Origin: Planococcus donghaensis MPA1U2
GTDB lineage: Bacteria; Bacillota; Bacilli; Bacillales_A; Planococcaceae
Assembly (NCBI RefSeq): GCF_000189395.1
Contig: NZ_AEPB01000009.1
Span: 18-49,827, forward strand
Reading direction: 5' to 3'
DNA: 49,810 bases
The translations under genes and the position numbers were made by a program. Shown one piece after another: positions 40,940 through 49,810 of the stretch (position 1 is its first letter; every line of letters starts with the position of its first letter). Below the pieces are notes generated by a model, which made no database searches, was not told the DNA's origin, and saw nothing but the letters and a program-made list of their open reading frames with translations.

Positions 40940-41671
40940 ATGTCTGTAAAATATAAACCGGCTATCCATTTTAATCATGTGGATTTTTCATTTGGAAAAA
41001 ACCCGATTTTAAAAGGCATTACCGGATCTTTTCCGGAAGGGAAAATTACTACGTTAGTCGGTCCATCTGGAGCAGGGAAAACGACTTTACTGAAATTGTG
41101 CAATGGGCTATTATCTGCACAATCGGGAGAAGTGTATATTAAAGATCGCGAGATTGAAAGCTATGAGCCAGTGGAGCTGCGCCGCTTAGTTGGAATTGCA
41201 CTTCAAAGTGCGCCGATGATTACAGGCAGCGTGTATGAAAACTTAACACTGCCACTAGAGCTTCAAGGAGAGTCGCTCTCGAAAGACGATGCGCTTGAAT
41301 TGTTGCATGATGTCGGATTGGAAAAAGAGCTTCTTGAGCGAAAAGTGAAAGATTTGTCTGGTGGGCAGCGTCAAAAAGTTTCCATTGCCAGAACACTTGT
41401 CAACAAACCGGAAGTTTTGTTGCTCGATGAAATTACGTCTTCTTTAGATCGTACTTCTTTAAGAGAAATTGAAGAATTAATAGTTAAAATCAACCGGAAA
41501 TACCACACCACGATTATTTGGATTACTCATAACTTGCAACAAGCGCTTGAGATTGGGGATTATACGTGGGTAATGATGGACGGTGAAGTGGTAGAAACCG
41601 GTGAAAGTGAGTTACTTAAAGATCCGGTAAATGATAAAGTTAAACGGTTTGTCAGGGGGGAAGCGGAATGA
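40940..41671 (+). CDS. fetA: ABC transporter ATP-binding protein (FetA/YbbL-like)
   Basis: ATPase of 243 aa: Walker A GPSGAGKTT (41-49), signature LSGGQRQK (about 138) and Walker B LLLDEITSSLD, where the usual A after E is I. ATG 40940 with AAAGGAAG at 8 nt is preferred over GTG 40931. It overlaps the permease gene by 4 nt (ATGA). Pairing with a UPF0014/FetB permease identifies a FetAB-type exporter, known to expel excess iron in E. coli. Confidence 0.88.
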   Translation: MSVKYKPAIHFNHVDFSFGKNPILKGITGSFPEGKITTLVGPSGAGKTTLLKLCNGLLSAQSGEVYIKDREIESYEPVELRRLVGIALQSAPMITGSVYENLTLPLELQGESLSKDDALELLHDVGLEKELLERKVKDLSGGQRQKVSIARTLVNKPEVLLLDEITSSLDRTSLREIEELIVKINRKYHTTIIWITHNLQQALEIGDYTWVMMDGEVVETGESELLKDPVNDKVKRFVRGEAE

Positions 41672-42420
41672 GCTATTTGACGTTGTCGATTACCTTAATT
41701 TTCGTATTGATTCCTCTCATACTGTCTAAAACCTTAAAGCTTGGATTAGAGAAAGACACAATCATTGCCACGCTACGCTCAATCGTACAATTATTGGCAG
41801 TTGGTTATGTCTTGAAATTCGTTTTTGATTCAGACAGCTTACTTTATATTTTCATGATGGTTGGTTTAATGGTCGTTGCAGCTACGCATAACGCGCAGAA
41901 AAAAGGAGCGGCGATTCAAGGTATCACGACCAAAGTGGCGGTTACGTTAATCTCTGTAGAAGTACTTACGCAAAGTATTTTACTGGGCTTTAATATTACA
42001 CCAGCAACAGCGCAATACATTATCCCGATTAGCGGCATGGTCATCGGAAACTCGATGGTCCTATCCATCTTGTTCTTGAATCGCTTTACTGCAGAAGTAG
42101 AGTCGCAGCAAGATCAAACCGAATTAATTTTATCGCTCGGAGGGACGCCCAAACAGGCAATTCATCGACAATTAATCACGTCGATCAAAGCCAGTATGAT
42201 TCCGACAATCGAAAGCCAGAAAACCGTAGGACTTGTTCAGTTGCCTGGGATGATGAGTGGTCAAATTATTGCGGGGGCAGACCCGATTCAAGCTGTTCAA
42301 TTTCAGTTGCTTATTATGTTCTTGCTCTTAACAACTGCTGCTGTGACAAGCGTTATGCTTGGTTTCTTGTCGTACCCAACCTTGTTTAACCAGCGGATGC
42401 AATTAATAAAGGATAAATAG
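41668..42420 (+). CDS. fetB: ABC transporter permease (FetB/UPF0014)
   Basis: Membrane protein of 250 aa with about six to seven helices. LRSIVQLLAVGYVLKFVF, PISGMVIGNSMV, ELILSLGGTPKQAI and VGLVQLPGMMSGQII match the FetB/YbbM family. Forms an iron exporter with FetA. Lying just behind ferritin, it suggests a local iron-detoxification module. Confidence 0.9.
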   Translation: MSYLTLSITLIFVLIPLILSKTLKLGLEKDTIIATLRSIVQLLAVGYVLKFVFDSDSLLYIFMMVGLMVVAATHNAQKKGAAIQGITTKVAVTLISVEVLTQSILLGFNITPATAQYIIPISGMVIGNSMVLSILFLNRFTAEVESQQDQTELILSLGGTPKQAIHRQLITSIKASMIPTIESQKTVGLVQLPGMMSGQIIAGADPIQAVQFQLLIMFLLLTTAAVTSVMLGFLSYPTLFNQRMQLIKDK

Positions 42421-42427
42421 TTGTATA

Positions 42428-42467
42428 GAAAAAAGCCAAATTCGATAATTCGAATTTGGCTCTTTTT
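42428..42467. terminator. bidirectional terminator
   Basis: The stem AAAAGCCAAATTCG/CGAATTTGGCTCTTTT contains a 2-nt bulge and a 6-nt loop. The stop of the convergent gene (42466) lies at its edge. Confidence 0.88.
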
Positions 42468-43527
42468 ACCGAGGAAAAAACGTGTCGACTTCAAAGGCTC
42501 CTGAACCTGGTAATGTTTCTACTAAACTAGAACCGAAAAGACCAGCGGGCGTGTAATAGCCGCCGTCAATTTTTTCCCTTAAAAGACGTTGAACAATATC
42601 AAGTGACCCATAAACAGTTAAGTCGTAAACATTCGCAGTTTGGATACGCACAACTTTCACAAAGCCCTCCGCATTTCTTGCTTCGCCCCATATGTAAGCA
42701 GGCGTATTCGCTCGAAATTCATCATTCGGACCTTTTACTCGCTGATCTACTTGTTTCTGCAATTTCTCTTTTACCCAATCAGATGCAAACAACGGACTCG
42801 CCATTTTCATTAAACGAGCGCTTTGAACTTTTGACTTGCTCATTGGTATCCAAGTAGAAATGTTCGGAATGCCTGTCGTATAGAATGCGGTCGAAACATC
42901 ACCCCACGGAATTCCCATTGCCGAACGCGAACCTCGACCGAAATCAATAGTGCGATGCTGACTGCCAAGTGCGACAGGTTCTAGCACACCATTTTTTCTA
43001 TGCATGCTACTTGATCCGAGACCTTGAATCATAGTTTTAAACGTTCCTGGTGAAACGCCTGAATCCGAATCGAAACCAAGAGATAATTCAATTGCATCAG
43101 GTAATTCTTCTTTTAACTTTAAAGCGGTGCAGTCTGTCGGGACAACATCAAAGCCGACGCCAGAACAAAGGATAATGTCTTTTTCCACTGCGTGAACATG
43201 TTGGGAATGAGTATATTCGAATACAGAAATTTCTCCTGTAATATCGAGGTAATGGGTTTGTGCTTGCAAACATGCTTGAATCATCGGTTTACTAGTTTGT
43301 TCAAAGGGACCGGCACAGTGAAGAACCAAATCTATATCTTTTAATTGGTTTGCTGCCTGTTCATCTAACGGAAAGGATTGAAATGCCAGTGACAGTTCCT
43401 CGGCTAATGGCCGGATTTTATTAGCACTACGTCCTGCGAGTATAGGAGAAAACCCTCTTTTTACAGCTTCTCTAGCAATCAATTCACCTGTGTAGCCATT
43501 CGCCCCATAAATCATCCATTTCTTCAT
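42466..43527 (-). CDS. saccharopine dehydrogenase-like NAD(P)-binding protein
   Basis: Protein of 353 aa. The N-terminal Rossmann motif YGANGYTGELIA (8-19) and RSANKIRPL resemble the saccharopine-dehydrogenase NADP-binding family, which includes trans-acting enoyl reductases. HCAGPFEQTSKPMIQACL and HYLDITGE are typical. True lysine saccharopine dehydrogenases have a different C-terminal domain, so the substrate is unknown. The ATG has AAGAGGAGCCGAT. Monocistronic. Confidence 0.84.
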   Translation of the reverse strand: MKKWMIYGANGYTGELIAREAVKRGFSPILAGRSANKIRPLAEELSLAFQSFPLDEQAANQLKDIDLVLHCAGPFEQTSKPMIQACLQAQTHYLDITGEISVFEYTHSQHVHAVEKDIILCSGVGFDVVPTDCTALKLKEELPDAIELSLGFDSDSGVSPGTFKTMIQGLGSSSMHRKNGVLEPVALGSQHRTIDFGRGSRSAMGIPWGDVSTAFYTTGIPNISTWIPMSKSKVQSARLMKMASPLFASDWVKEKLQKQVDQRVKGPNDEFRANTPAYIWGEARNAEGFVKVVRIQTANVYDLTVYGSLDIVQRLLREKIDGGYYTPAGLFGSSLVETLPGSGAFEVDTFFPR

Positions 43528-43710
43528 ATTATCGGCTCCTCTTGTTTTAGCTATTCTACTGTATTCTCTAAATTCGTATAAAAACCTTTATGTAATAGAG
43601 TTAAAAGAACTATCCTTACATTTTTTTACTTATAATGATTGACGTGGAAAATTAAAAGTGCTTTAATTATTTTTAGATTCAGAAAAGTCTAAAATCGAGG
43701 GGTGAAAGAC

Positions 43711-44106
43711 GTGACGAAAGTAATCACAGCAAATGACACACAGCAGAATGCGAGGGGAGAGAAAAAGGTAACGCATGAAAGGCCAGTGGTTAAGGAGCCA
43801 GACTTTCAAAAAATCGAAAACTCTCCCGGTTTCAGAGAGTTGATGCATAAGAAGAAAAAGTTTCTAATCTCGACAACAGCATTATTTTTGGGGCTTTATC
43901 TCTTATTTAATATCGTGATTTCCTATACCAATTGGTTGGACGCGCCTTTCATTGGAGACATAACATGGGTGTGGGTATTCGCTTTTTCTTTATTCGCTAT
44001 GACGTGGATTCTTGTAACCGTTTACATGAAAAAAGCCGAAAAGTTTGATGCAATGGCTAAAGCTACGTTAAAAGAATTTGATTATGACGAGGAGGACACA
44101 AAATGA
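43711..44106 (+). CDS. DUF485 membrane protein (YjcH-like)
   Basis: Protein of 131 aa with a charged N terminus and two transmembrane helices (about 49-72 and 82-103). FRELMHKKKKFLISTTALFLGLYLLFN is the DUF485 signature. GTG at 43711 lies 7 nt after AGGGGTG; the alternative GTG at 43702 lies inside this site. It overlaps the ActP-like gene by 4 nt. As in E. coli yjcH-actP, it is probably a partner of the symporter. Confidence 0.87.
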   Translation: MTKVITANDTQQNARGEKKVTHERPVVKEPDFQKIENSPGFRELMHKKKKFLISTTALFLGLYLLFNIVISYTNWLDAPFIGDITWVWVFAFSLFAMTWILVTVYMKKAEKFDAMAKATLKEFDYDEEDTK

Positions 44107-45638
44107 ATGCTACGGTTATCTCTATTTTTATTTTTATCGTTGGGATTACCCTTGTCATAACTTATTTTGCAGCAAAACGAACGAATTCCGCTAGTGATTT
44201 TTATACAGCAGGTGGTGGTCTGACTGGCTGGCAAAATGGTTTGGCCATTGCAGGAGATTATTTGTCAGCAGCTTCTTTTCTAGGGATTGCAGGAGCCATC
44301 GCTTTGTTTGGGTTTGATGGGTTCCTATTTTCTATCGGCTATCTGGTTGCCTATTTAGTGGTTCTTTTTATCGTTGCTGAACCGCTACGTAATCTAGGGA
44401 AATACACGCTTGCTGATATGATCAATGCACGCTTTAATGCTAAAAAAGTTCGTGGAGCAGCGGCATTAAGTTCTATCACAATTGTCATATTCTATATGAT
44501 TGCTCAATTGGTTGGAGCAGGAGCATTGATTCAATTGCTGTTTGGCATTGATTACATATGGGCTGTTTTGCTAGTTGGTATCATGATGACCATCTATGTA
44601 TTATTTGGAGGGATGACAGCGACAAGCTGGGTACAAATTATCAAAGCAGTGTTATTGATGGTTGGTACAGTTATTTTATCGTTCTTAGTCCTGAAGAATT
44701 TCAATTTTAATATTTTAGACATGTTCACGCAGATGAAGACAGCAACACCTCATGGTGAAGCGTATTTAAGTCCTGGAGTTAAATACAAAATCCCATTGGA
44801 TACCATTTCACTCATGCTTGCCTTAGTTCTCGGAACAGCAGGACTGCCACACATTTTAATGCGTTTTTTCACAGTAAAAGATGCAAAAACAGCCCGAAGC
44901 TCAGTTATGTGGGCAACTTGGATTGTGGGGATTTTTTATGTCATGACCATTTTCCTTGGTTTCGGGGCTGCAGCTTTTGTGGGGTCTGACTTAATCACTT
45001 CAACAAATCCTGCTGGGAATATGGCTGCACCGCTATTGGCACAAGCCTTGGGTGGCGATATTTTAATGTCGTTTATTTCTGCAGTCGCGTTTGCAACGAT
45101 TCTTGCTGTAGTAGCGGGTCTGGTATTGACTGGGGCTTCGGCTTTTGCTCATGATATTTATGGGCAAATCATTAAAAAAGGTCAAGCAACGGAACGGCAG
45201 CAAATGTTGGCAGCTCGTTATGCTTCTCTTGGGGTATCCGCGTTTTCAATTTTATTGGCTATCTTTGCGCAAAGCCTAAATGTAGCGTTTCTCGTGTCTC
45301 TAGCATTCTGTATTGCAGCGAGTGCTAATTTACCAGTTATTCTTTACACGATTTTCTGGAAACGATTTAATACTACAGGGGCAATATCGGCAATCCTAAC
45401 AGGATTAATATCGGCATTAGTGCTGGTGTCTCTAAGTCCGAGTGTGATGAATCCGGTAGCGGGTGCTGCGATTTTCGTAGGAGACCCAATTTTCCCATTA
45501 ACTAATCCGGCATTATTCTCTGTACCCCTTGGATTTATCGGTGGATGGGTTGGAACGATGCTGTCTAAAGAACTTGATGTCAAGAAATATTCAGAGGTCA
45601 ATGTCCGTGCAAACACAGGTGGATTTAGACAATTATAA
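44103..45638 (+). CDS. actP: sodium:solute symporter, cation/acetate type (ActP-like)
   Basis: SSS family transporter of 511 aa with about 13 helices. FYTAGGGLTGWQNGLAIAGDYLSAASFLG near the N terminus is diagnostic of the ActP/MctC group, followed by GTAGLPHILMRFFTVKDAK and TGASAFAHDIYG. It takes up acetate or other short monocarboxylates with Na+ or H+. Cotranscribed with the DUF485 gene. Confidence 0.92.
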   Translation: MNATVISIFIFIVGITLVITYFAAKRTNSASDFYTAGGGLTGWQNGLAIAGDYLSAASFLGIAGAIALFGFDGFLFSIGYLVAYLVVLFIVAEPLRNLGKYTLADMINARFNAKKVRGAAALSSITIVIFYMIAQLVGAGALIQLLFGIDYIWAVLLVGIMMTIYVLFGGMTATSWVQIIKAVLLMVGTVILSFLVLKNFNFNILDMFTQMKTATPHGEAYLSPGVKYKIPLDTISLMLALVLGTAGLPHILMRFFTVKDAKTARSSVMWATWIVGIFYVMTIFLGFGAAAFVGSDLITSTNPAGNMAAPLLAQALGGDILMSFISAVAFATILAVVAGLVLTGASAFAHDIYGQIIKKGQATERQQMLAARYASLGVSAFSILLAIFAQSLNVAFLVSLAFCIAASANLPVILYTIFWKRFNTTGAISAILTGLISALVLVSLSPSVMNPVAGAAIFVGDPIFPLTNPALFSVPLGFIGGWVGTMLSKELDVKKYSEVNVRANTGGFRQL

Positions 45639-45646
45639 AGTACGCA

Positions 45647-45676
45647 AACTCGATGTTGAACATGCATCGGGTTTTT
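45647..45676 (+). terminator. terminator after actP-like gene
   Basis: The stem AACTCGATG/CATCGGGTT (one G-U) with a 9-nt loop is followed by TTT. Confidence 0.75.
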
Positions 45677-45760
45677 CAATTGGGAGAAAAGAGGATTCAA
45701 CGAAAACACGCCGAATTAGGACAGTAAGAATAAAATCGGAAACTAAAGGGAGCGAGTTAA

Positions 45761-46765
45761 ATGGCAAATCTAAAGTTAATTCCTTACCGAGTAGAAGAAA
45801 TCGCCGATCAAGCACCAAGAATTCCTCGAGGCGTACGGATGATTCAAGCGCCAGAAGTATGGCAATGGGCAGAAAGAGGAAAAGGGAAAATCATTGCGAT
45901 TTTAGATACAGGATGTCAGCCTGATCACCCTGATTTAGAAGGTCGAATTGTAGGTGGGAAAAACTTCACGCCTGATTACGATGCAGATGCGACGAATTTT
46001 GACGATAACAATGGTCATGGGACACATGTTGCGGGAACGGTTGCTGCTTCTTATCGAGAAAGCGGAGGAATAGCAGGTGTAGCTCCAGAAGCACAACTCC
46101 TTATTTTAAAGGTATTGTCGGGTGAAGGTGGCGGAGACTATCAAGGGATTATCGACGGCATTCAGTATGCAATTGATTGGAGAGGATCAAATGGTGAACG
46201 TGTCCATGTCATTTCCATGTCTTTAGGTGGTCCGGAAGATGTTGAAGAGTTGCATGCAGTAGTGAAACGGGCTGTAGATGCAGGAATTCCAGTAGTGTGT
46301 GCAGCTGGGAACGAAGGAGACAATAAATACGATACAAATGAATATGCTTATCCAGGAGCTTACGGAGAAGTGATTCAAGTAGGGGCTGCGGATTTTAATC
46401 GTCGAATTGCCAATTTCAGCAATACGAACGATGAAATCGATTTAGTCGCTCCAGGAGTCGATATTTATTCAACATTTCCTGGCGGCAAGTACGCTAGCCT
46501 TTCAGGAACTTCAATGGCGACACCGCATGTTTCAGGCGCATTAGCACTGATTAAGAATATTGCGGAAAAAGAGTTTGCTCGTGAACTGACAGAGGCTGAA
46601 TTATATGCTCAACTCGTTCGGCGAACCATGTCTATTGGTTATCCAAAGACTGCAGAAGGTAACGGTTTACTAGCATTAGACATATTGAATAAGATCGAAC
46701 AACTAATTAAAGTGATCAATCAAGCATATAACACAGATGAAAAAGTGGACGTAAGAAAATTTTAA
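45761..46765 (+). CDS. isp: intracellular subtilisin-like serine protease
   Basis: S8 peptidase of 334 aa with no signal peptide. The N terminus carries LIPY (6-9), the motif by which the short propeptide of intracellular subtilisins blocks the active site. The catalytic triad is Asp49 (LDTG), His86 (GHGTHVAG) and Ser251 (GTSMATPH). The oxyanion Asn is in AAGNEGD. It acts in the cytoplasm, probably in protein turnover in stationary phase. The ATG has AAAGGGAGCGAG. Own terminator follows. Confidence 0.94.
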   Translation: MANLKLIPYRVEEIADQAPRIPRGVRMIQAPEVWQWAERGKGKIIAILDTGCQPDHPDLEGRIVGGKNFTPDYDADATNFDDNNGHGTHVAGTVAASYRESGGIAGVAPEAQLLILKVLSGEGGGDYQGIIDGIQYAIDWRGSNGERVHVISMSLGGPEDVEELHAVVKRAVDAGIPVVCAAGNEGDNKYDTNEYAYPGAYGEVIQVGAADFNRRIANFSNTNDEIDLVAPGVDIYSTFPGGKYASLSGTSMATPHVSGALALIKNIAEKEFARELTEAELYAQLVRRTMSIGYPKTAEGNGLLALDILNKIEQLIKVINQAYNTDEKVDVRKF

Positions 46766-46772
46766 TGTCGCG

Positions 46773-46806
46773 AACCACCCTACGGAAGACAAGTAGGGTG
46801 GTTTTC
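46773..46806 (+). terminator. terminator after the intracellular protease gene
   Basis: The perfect 11-bp stem AACCACCCTAC/GTAGGGTGGTT with a 9-nt loop is followed by TTTTC. Confidence 0.88.
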
Positions 46807-46974
46807 TATTGGGGATTTCCGAGTAATTTATTTATTTTTAAAATTTTGAATATTTATTTGAAATTTCACATAAACATGATTATACTAGTAATTATCTTCT
46901 TAATGTCTGTTATTATCGAAGTTTGCTTACGTTATGTAGAAAAAGTTAACGAAAAACATATTGGAGGGAAAAGA

Positions 46975-48615
46975 ATGAAAAGAAATTTACAGCGTTCCAT
47001 GTATCTTTTACTACTGTTAATAGTATTACTTGCTGCTTGCTCAGAAAGTACTGAAGAAAAAGGCTCAGAAAACAGTGGGAAAGAGATGACGGAAGAAGAT
47101 AAACAAGGTGGCACATTGATTTATGGGCGTGGGGCTGACTCAGTTGGCTTGGATCCAATCAATGTAACAGATGGTGAATCCATCCGCATTACCCACAATG
47201 TTTTTGAAACATTATTGGAGTACGATGACAATTTAGAATTGCAACCGAAACTGGCTACAGATTATAGCTCTAGTGAAGATGGCTTAACTTGGACGTTCCA
47301 ATTACGGGAAGGAGTTAAATTTCACGACGGAACTGATTTTAATGCAGAAGCCGTTGTTTTTAACTTTGAACGATGGATGGATCCAGAAAATCCATATCAC
47401 CAAGGAGATTTTCCGTACTATCCATTTCTCTATGGAGGATTTAAAGGAGACGAAAATCATTTAATCGAACATGTCATAGCGACAGACAATCATGAGCTTG
47501 AAATTAAACTAAAACGGAAAACAGCTCCATTTCTTAGTTACTTAGCCATTTCCATGTTCGGAATTGCTAGTCCGGCTGCTATTGAAAAATATGGAGAGGA
47601 ATTATATGAGCACCCGGTAGGAACAGGTCCTTTCCAATTTGAGGAATGGAGTCGTAACAGTACCATCACATTAGTAAAAAATCCGAATTACTGGATGGAA
47701 GGAAAACCTTATTTGGATAAACTTATTTACCAAGTGATTCCTGAAAATGCAGCTCGTTTGAATGCATTACAAACTGGAGAAATTGATATTTTAGATGGGA
47801 TGAATGCTGGCGATACTAATATCGTAGAAGAAACAGAAGGCCTTGAACTACTAAAGCGTCCAAGTTTCAATATTGGGTATATGGCTTTTAATATGGAAAA
47901 AGAACCATTTGATGATCCATTGGTGAGAAAAGCCATCAACATGGCCATCAATAAAGAAGAAATCGTCGATGCTTTTTATAATGGATTAGCAGATCCGGCA
48001 ACGAGTCCGCTACCTCCTTCATTATGGAGCCATAATAAGGAGTTGGAGAAATACGATTACGATGTCGAAGAAGCAAAAAAATTATTAGCGGAAGCTGGTT
48101 TCGAAAATGGTTTTGAGACAGAATTATATACAATGAGCAATCCGCGACCTTATTTACCTGAGCCGATGAAAATCGCTGAAGCAATCCAATCTGATTTGGC
48201 CGAAATTGGCATTACAGCAGAAATTGTTTCGATGGAGTGGGCAACGTACTTGGAAGACACTAAGAACGGAAAGCATAGTATGGCGATGTATGGTTGGACA
48301 GGGGTAATGGCAGACCCTGATAATTTCTTGTATCCAAATTTAAGTAAAACGAATGCAGAAGTGCCCGCACAAAACATTGCCTTCTATAAGAGTGATGAAT
48401 TTACATCTTTAATCACGGAAGCTCGTGAAACCATTGATCAAGATAAGCGAACTAAACTTTATAAAGAAGCACAACAATTATTTCAGGAAGACGCACCTTG
48501 GGTAATGTTGGCGTATACGACGCCACCGCTTGCCCAAAGTGACTATGTCGAAGGTTATAAACCACATCCCATGAGCAACGATTTAATGACGGATGTGTAC
48601 TTATCAAACCAATAA
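46975..48615 (+). CDS. peptide/nickel-type ABC solute-binding lipoprotein (family 5)
   Basis: Extracellular binding protein of 546 aa. Lipobox LLAAC (Cys23), then an SBP_bac_5 fold: GGTLIYGRGADSVGLDP, DGLTWTFQLREGVKFHDG, EHPVGTGPFQFEEW and PLVRKAINMAINKEEIVDAFY. Likely ligands are di- or oligopeptides or glutathione. The ATG at 46975 has TTGGAGGGAAAA; an open frame runs back through the preceding terminator and is rejected. No permease genes follow; an aminopeptidase gene lies 17 nt downstream. Confidence 0.9.
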   Translation: MKRNLQRSMYLLLLLIVLLAACSESTEEKGSENSGKEMTEEDKQGGTLIYGRGADSVGLDPINVTDGESIRITHNVFETLLEYDDNLELQPKLATDYSSSEDGLTWTFQLREGVKFHDGTDFNAEAVVFNFERWMDPENPYHQGDFPYYPFLYGGFKGDENHLIEHVIATDNHELEIKLKRKTAPFLSYLAISMFGIASPAAIEKYGEELYEHPVGTGPFQFEEWSRNSTITLVKNPNYWMEGKPYLDKLIYQVIPENAARLNALQTGEIDILDGMNAGDTNIVEETEGLELLKRPSFNIGYMAFNMEKEPFDDPLVRKAINMAINKEEIVDAFYNGLADPATSPLPPSLWSHNKELEKYDYDVEEAKKLLAEAGFENGFETELYTMSNPRPYLPEPMKIAEAIQSDLAEIGITAEIVSMEWATYLEDTKNGKHSMAMYGWTGVMADPDNFLYPNLSKTNAEVPAQNIAFYKSDEFTSLITEARETIDQDKRTKLYKEAQQLFQEDAPWVMLAYTTPPLAQSDYVEGYKPHPMSNDLMTDVYLSNQ

Positions 48616-48632
48616 TTTGAGGTGGATGGATT

Positions 48633-49712
48633 TTGTATAAACTATTGAAAGATTTGTGTGATTTAGTAGGGCCAAGTGGTTTTGAACAAGATGTTCAACG
48701 TTTTATCAAAGAAGAAATACAAGATAAAGTGGATCAACTAGAAATCGACTCACTTGGTAATTTGATTGCTAAAGTAAAAGCGACAGATCCACAAATGCCC
48801 TCTATTTTACTAGCAGCCCATGCAGATGAAATCGGTTTTATTATTAAGAAAATCGAGCCGAATGGTACACTGCGCTTTGAACAGCTCGGCGGATTTGATA
48901 ATCGGATTTTATTAGCACAACCGGTTACCATCAAAAGTGCAGCGGGTTATATTGAAGGGGTAATTGGTGCTTTGGCTGTTCACTATGTAAAGTGGGATGA
49001 TCCAAAGCGAATTGATTCTCATCGTGATTTATACATCGATGTGGGTGCATCTTCAGCACAAGAAGTTCTAGACATGGGGATCAAAGTGGGCCAACCAATA
49101 AGCTATGGAAGTAAATTGAAATTGGCAGGTGACAAAAAGCGTAATCGTGTAATCGGTAAAGCGCTGGATGACCGTGCAGGTTGCGCCGTGTTAATTGCAC
49201 TGATTAATAATCTTCATTCAACCAAAACAGCTAACCACGGAGACATTTACTGCGTCTTCACGGTTCAAGAAGAAGTAGGATTAAGAGGTGCATCTGTATT
49301 GTCCCAAAACATCAAGCCAGACTTCGCATTGGCTGTCGATACGACACCAACAAGTGATACGTATGATGTATTGATGACAGGGACGAGAAAACTTGGGGGT
49401 GGCCCATGTATTAAAATCGCTGACAAATCATTGATTTCACATCCTCTGGTTACAAGTCTTTTGGAGAAAGTTGCTGAAGAACATAACATTCCTTATCAAC
49501 AGGAAATCTTTATGGGCATTGGGACAGATGCTGGAGCAATTCATATGACTTCAACGGGGGTCTCAACAGGAGTCGTTTCTATTCCTTCACGTTATACGCA
49601 TACACCGATTGAAATTATCGACTTGGATGATCTTGAAAACTCAGTTCGTCTAGTAGAAGCATTTATTTTTGCTTCAGGAGAACTGATTGGCAAGAACTTT
49701 CTAGACACATAA
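48633..49712 (+). CDS. M42 family aminopeptidase (glutamyl aminopeptidase-like)
   Basis: Metallopeptidase of 359 aa that trims N-terminal residues from peptides in the cytoplasm. Metal ligands are His63-x-Asp65 (AAHADEIG), Asp in KALDDRAGC, the catalytic Glu pair in TVQEEVGLRGA, Asp in AVDTTPT and a late His (RYTHTPIE). It starts at TTG 48633 with GAGGTGGA 8 nt upstream. Cotranscribed with the peptide-binding lipoprotein, so imported peptides are the natural substrate (inference). Confidence 0.92.
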   Translation: MYKLLKDLCDLVGPSGFEQDVQRFIKEEIQDKVDQLEIDSLGNLIAKVKATDPQMPSILLAAHADEIGFIIKKIEPNGTLRFEQLGGFDNRILLAQPVTIKSAAGYIEGVIGALAVHYVKWDDPKRIDSHRDLYIDVGASSAQEVLDMGIKVGQPISYGSKLKLAGDKKRNRVIGKALDDRAGCAVLIALINNLHSTKTANHGDIYCVFTVQEEVGLRGASVLSQNIKPDFALAVDTTPTSDTYDVLMTGTRKLGGGPCIKIADKSLISHPLVTSLLEKVAEEHNIPYQQEIFMGIGTDAGAIHMTSTGVSTGVVSIPSRYTHTPIEIIDLDDLENSVRLVEAFIFASGELIGKNFLDT

Positions 49713-49722
49713 TATAGTAAAG

Positions 49723-49756
49723 AAACCGAGTGCACTTGCGATGTACTCGGTTTTTT
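49723..49756 (+). terminator. terminator after the M42 peptidase gene
   Basis: The 12-bp stem AAACCGAGTGCA/TGTACTCGGTTT (one G-U) with a 7-nt loop is followed by TTTT. The remaining bases to 49810 are A/T-rich and show no gene. Confidence 0.9.
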
Positions 49757-49810
49757 GTAGTCATTTTACAATCAATTATTAAATACAAAATATTAATTTT
49801 AAAAATTTTT

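Noticed and set aside
45529-45924. Plus-strand open frame between the symporter and the protease
   Set aside because: It overlaps both genes in another frame, crosses a terminator and has Arg/Ser-rich shadow composition.
46765-46974. Hydrophobic upstream extension of the peptide-binding lipoprotein
   Set aside because: It runs through a terminator and an AT-rich promoter region; the start at 46975 gives a proper lipoprotein signal and ribosome site.

Overview
The window looks like ordinary core chromosome of a low-GC Gram-positive bacterium of the Bacillales, most likely a Planococcaceae member (Planococcus/Planomicrobium-like; genus is inference). Support: strong AGGAGG-type ribosome binding sites, GTG/TTG starts, Gram-positive lipoproteins, a Trp T-box, a preQ1-I riboswitch, a PerR-type operator, and many families known from Bacillus (YteA, SleB, LIPY-type intracellular subtilisin, YjmC/YjmD/UxuA/UxuB, YwaF, YhfK). 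I see no rRNA, tRNA, IS element, prophage or CRISPR array. Genes are densely packed, and many convergent pairs share one hairpin terminator.

Layout. 0-11.9 kb: housekeeping and stress genes. These are an rRNA methyltransferase, an ABC multidrug exporter followed by an autoregulated MerR/TipAS regulator, an endonuclease/exonuclease/phosphatase protein behind a Pho-box-like array, the queF plus queuosine-precursor transporter operon under a preQ1-I riboswitch, a zinc CDF exporter, an APH-fold kinase, a DksA-type zinc-finger protein, a DCC oxidoreductase and a DUF3238 protein. 12-15.4 kb: a GAF-STAS protein, a phosphodiesterase, a secreted SleB-type hydrolase, and an ASCH protein followed by a membrane protein. 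15.4-18.4 kb: a sugar ABC importer (binding protein and two permeases, no ATPase). 18.4-20.9 kb: a Trp T-box controlling an isolated trpE-trpG pair. 20.9-27.8 kb: single genes (YkgA-like amidinohydrolase, GNAT, GIY-YIG, NAD(P)-binding protein, DUF6509, SurA_N lipoprotein, hisC, YwaF, an NTF2-like protein).

27.8-37.5 kb is the most coherent metabolic locus: LacI regulator with a palindromic operator, kdgK, a YjmC-like dehydrogenase, a TRAP transporter (dctP-dctQ-dctM), a YjmD/RspB-like zinc dehydrogenase, kdgA, uxuA and uxuB. It should take a sugar acid through fructuronate, mannonate, KDG and KDPG to pyruvate and glyceraldehyde-3-phosphate. No uronate isomerase is present, so the entry substrate is open; an aldonate such as L-gulonate would fit.

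37.5-49.8 kb: a GC-rich intergenic element of repeat type; ribA-ribD with an overlapping HAD phosphatase and no FMN riboswitch; ferritin with a PerR box, followed by a FetAB-type iron exporter; a saccharopine-dehydrogenase-like protein; a DUF485-ActP symporter pair; an intracellular serine protease; and a peptide-binding lipoprotein with an M42 aminopeptidase. Nothing here is clearly an undescribed defence or mobile system. The best leads are regulatory sites and pathway gaps.
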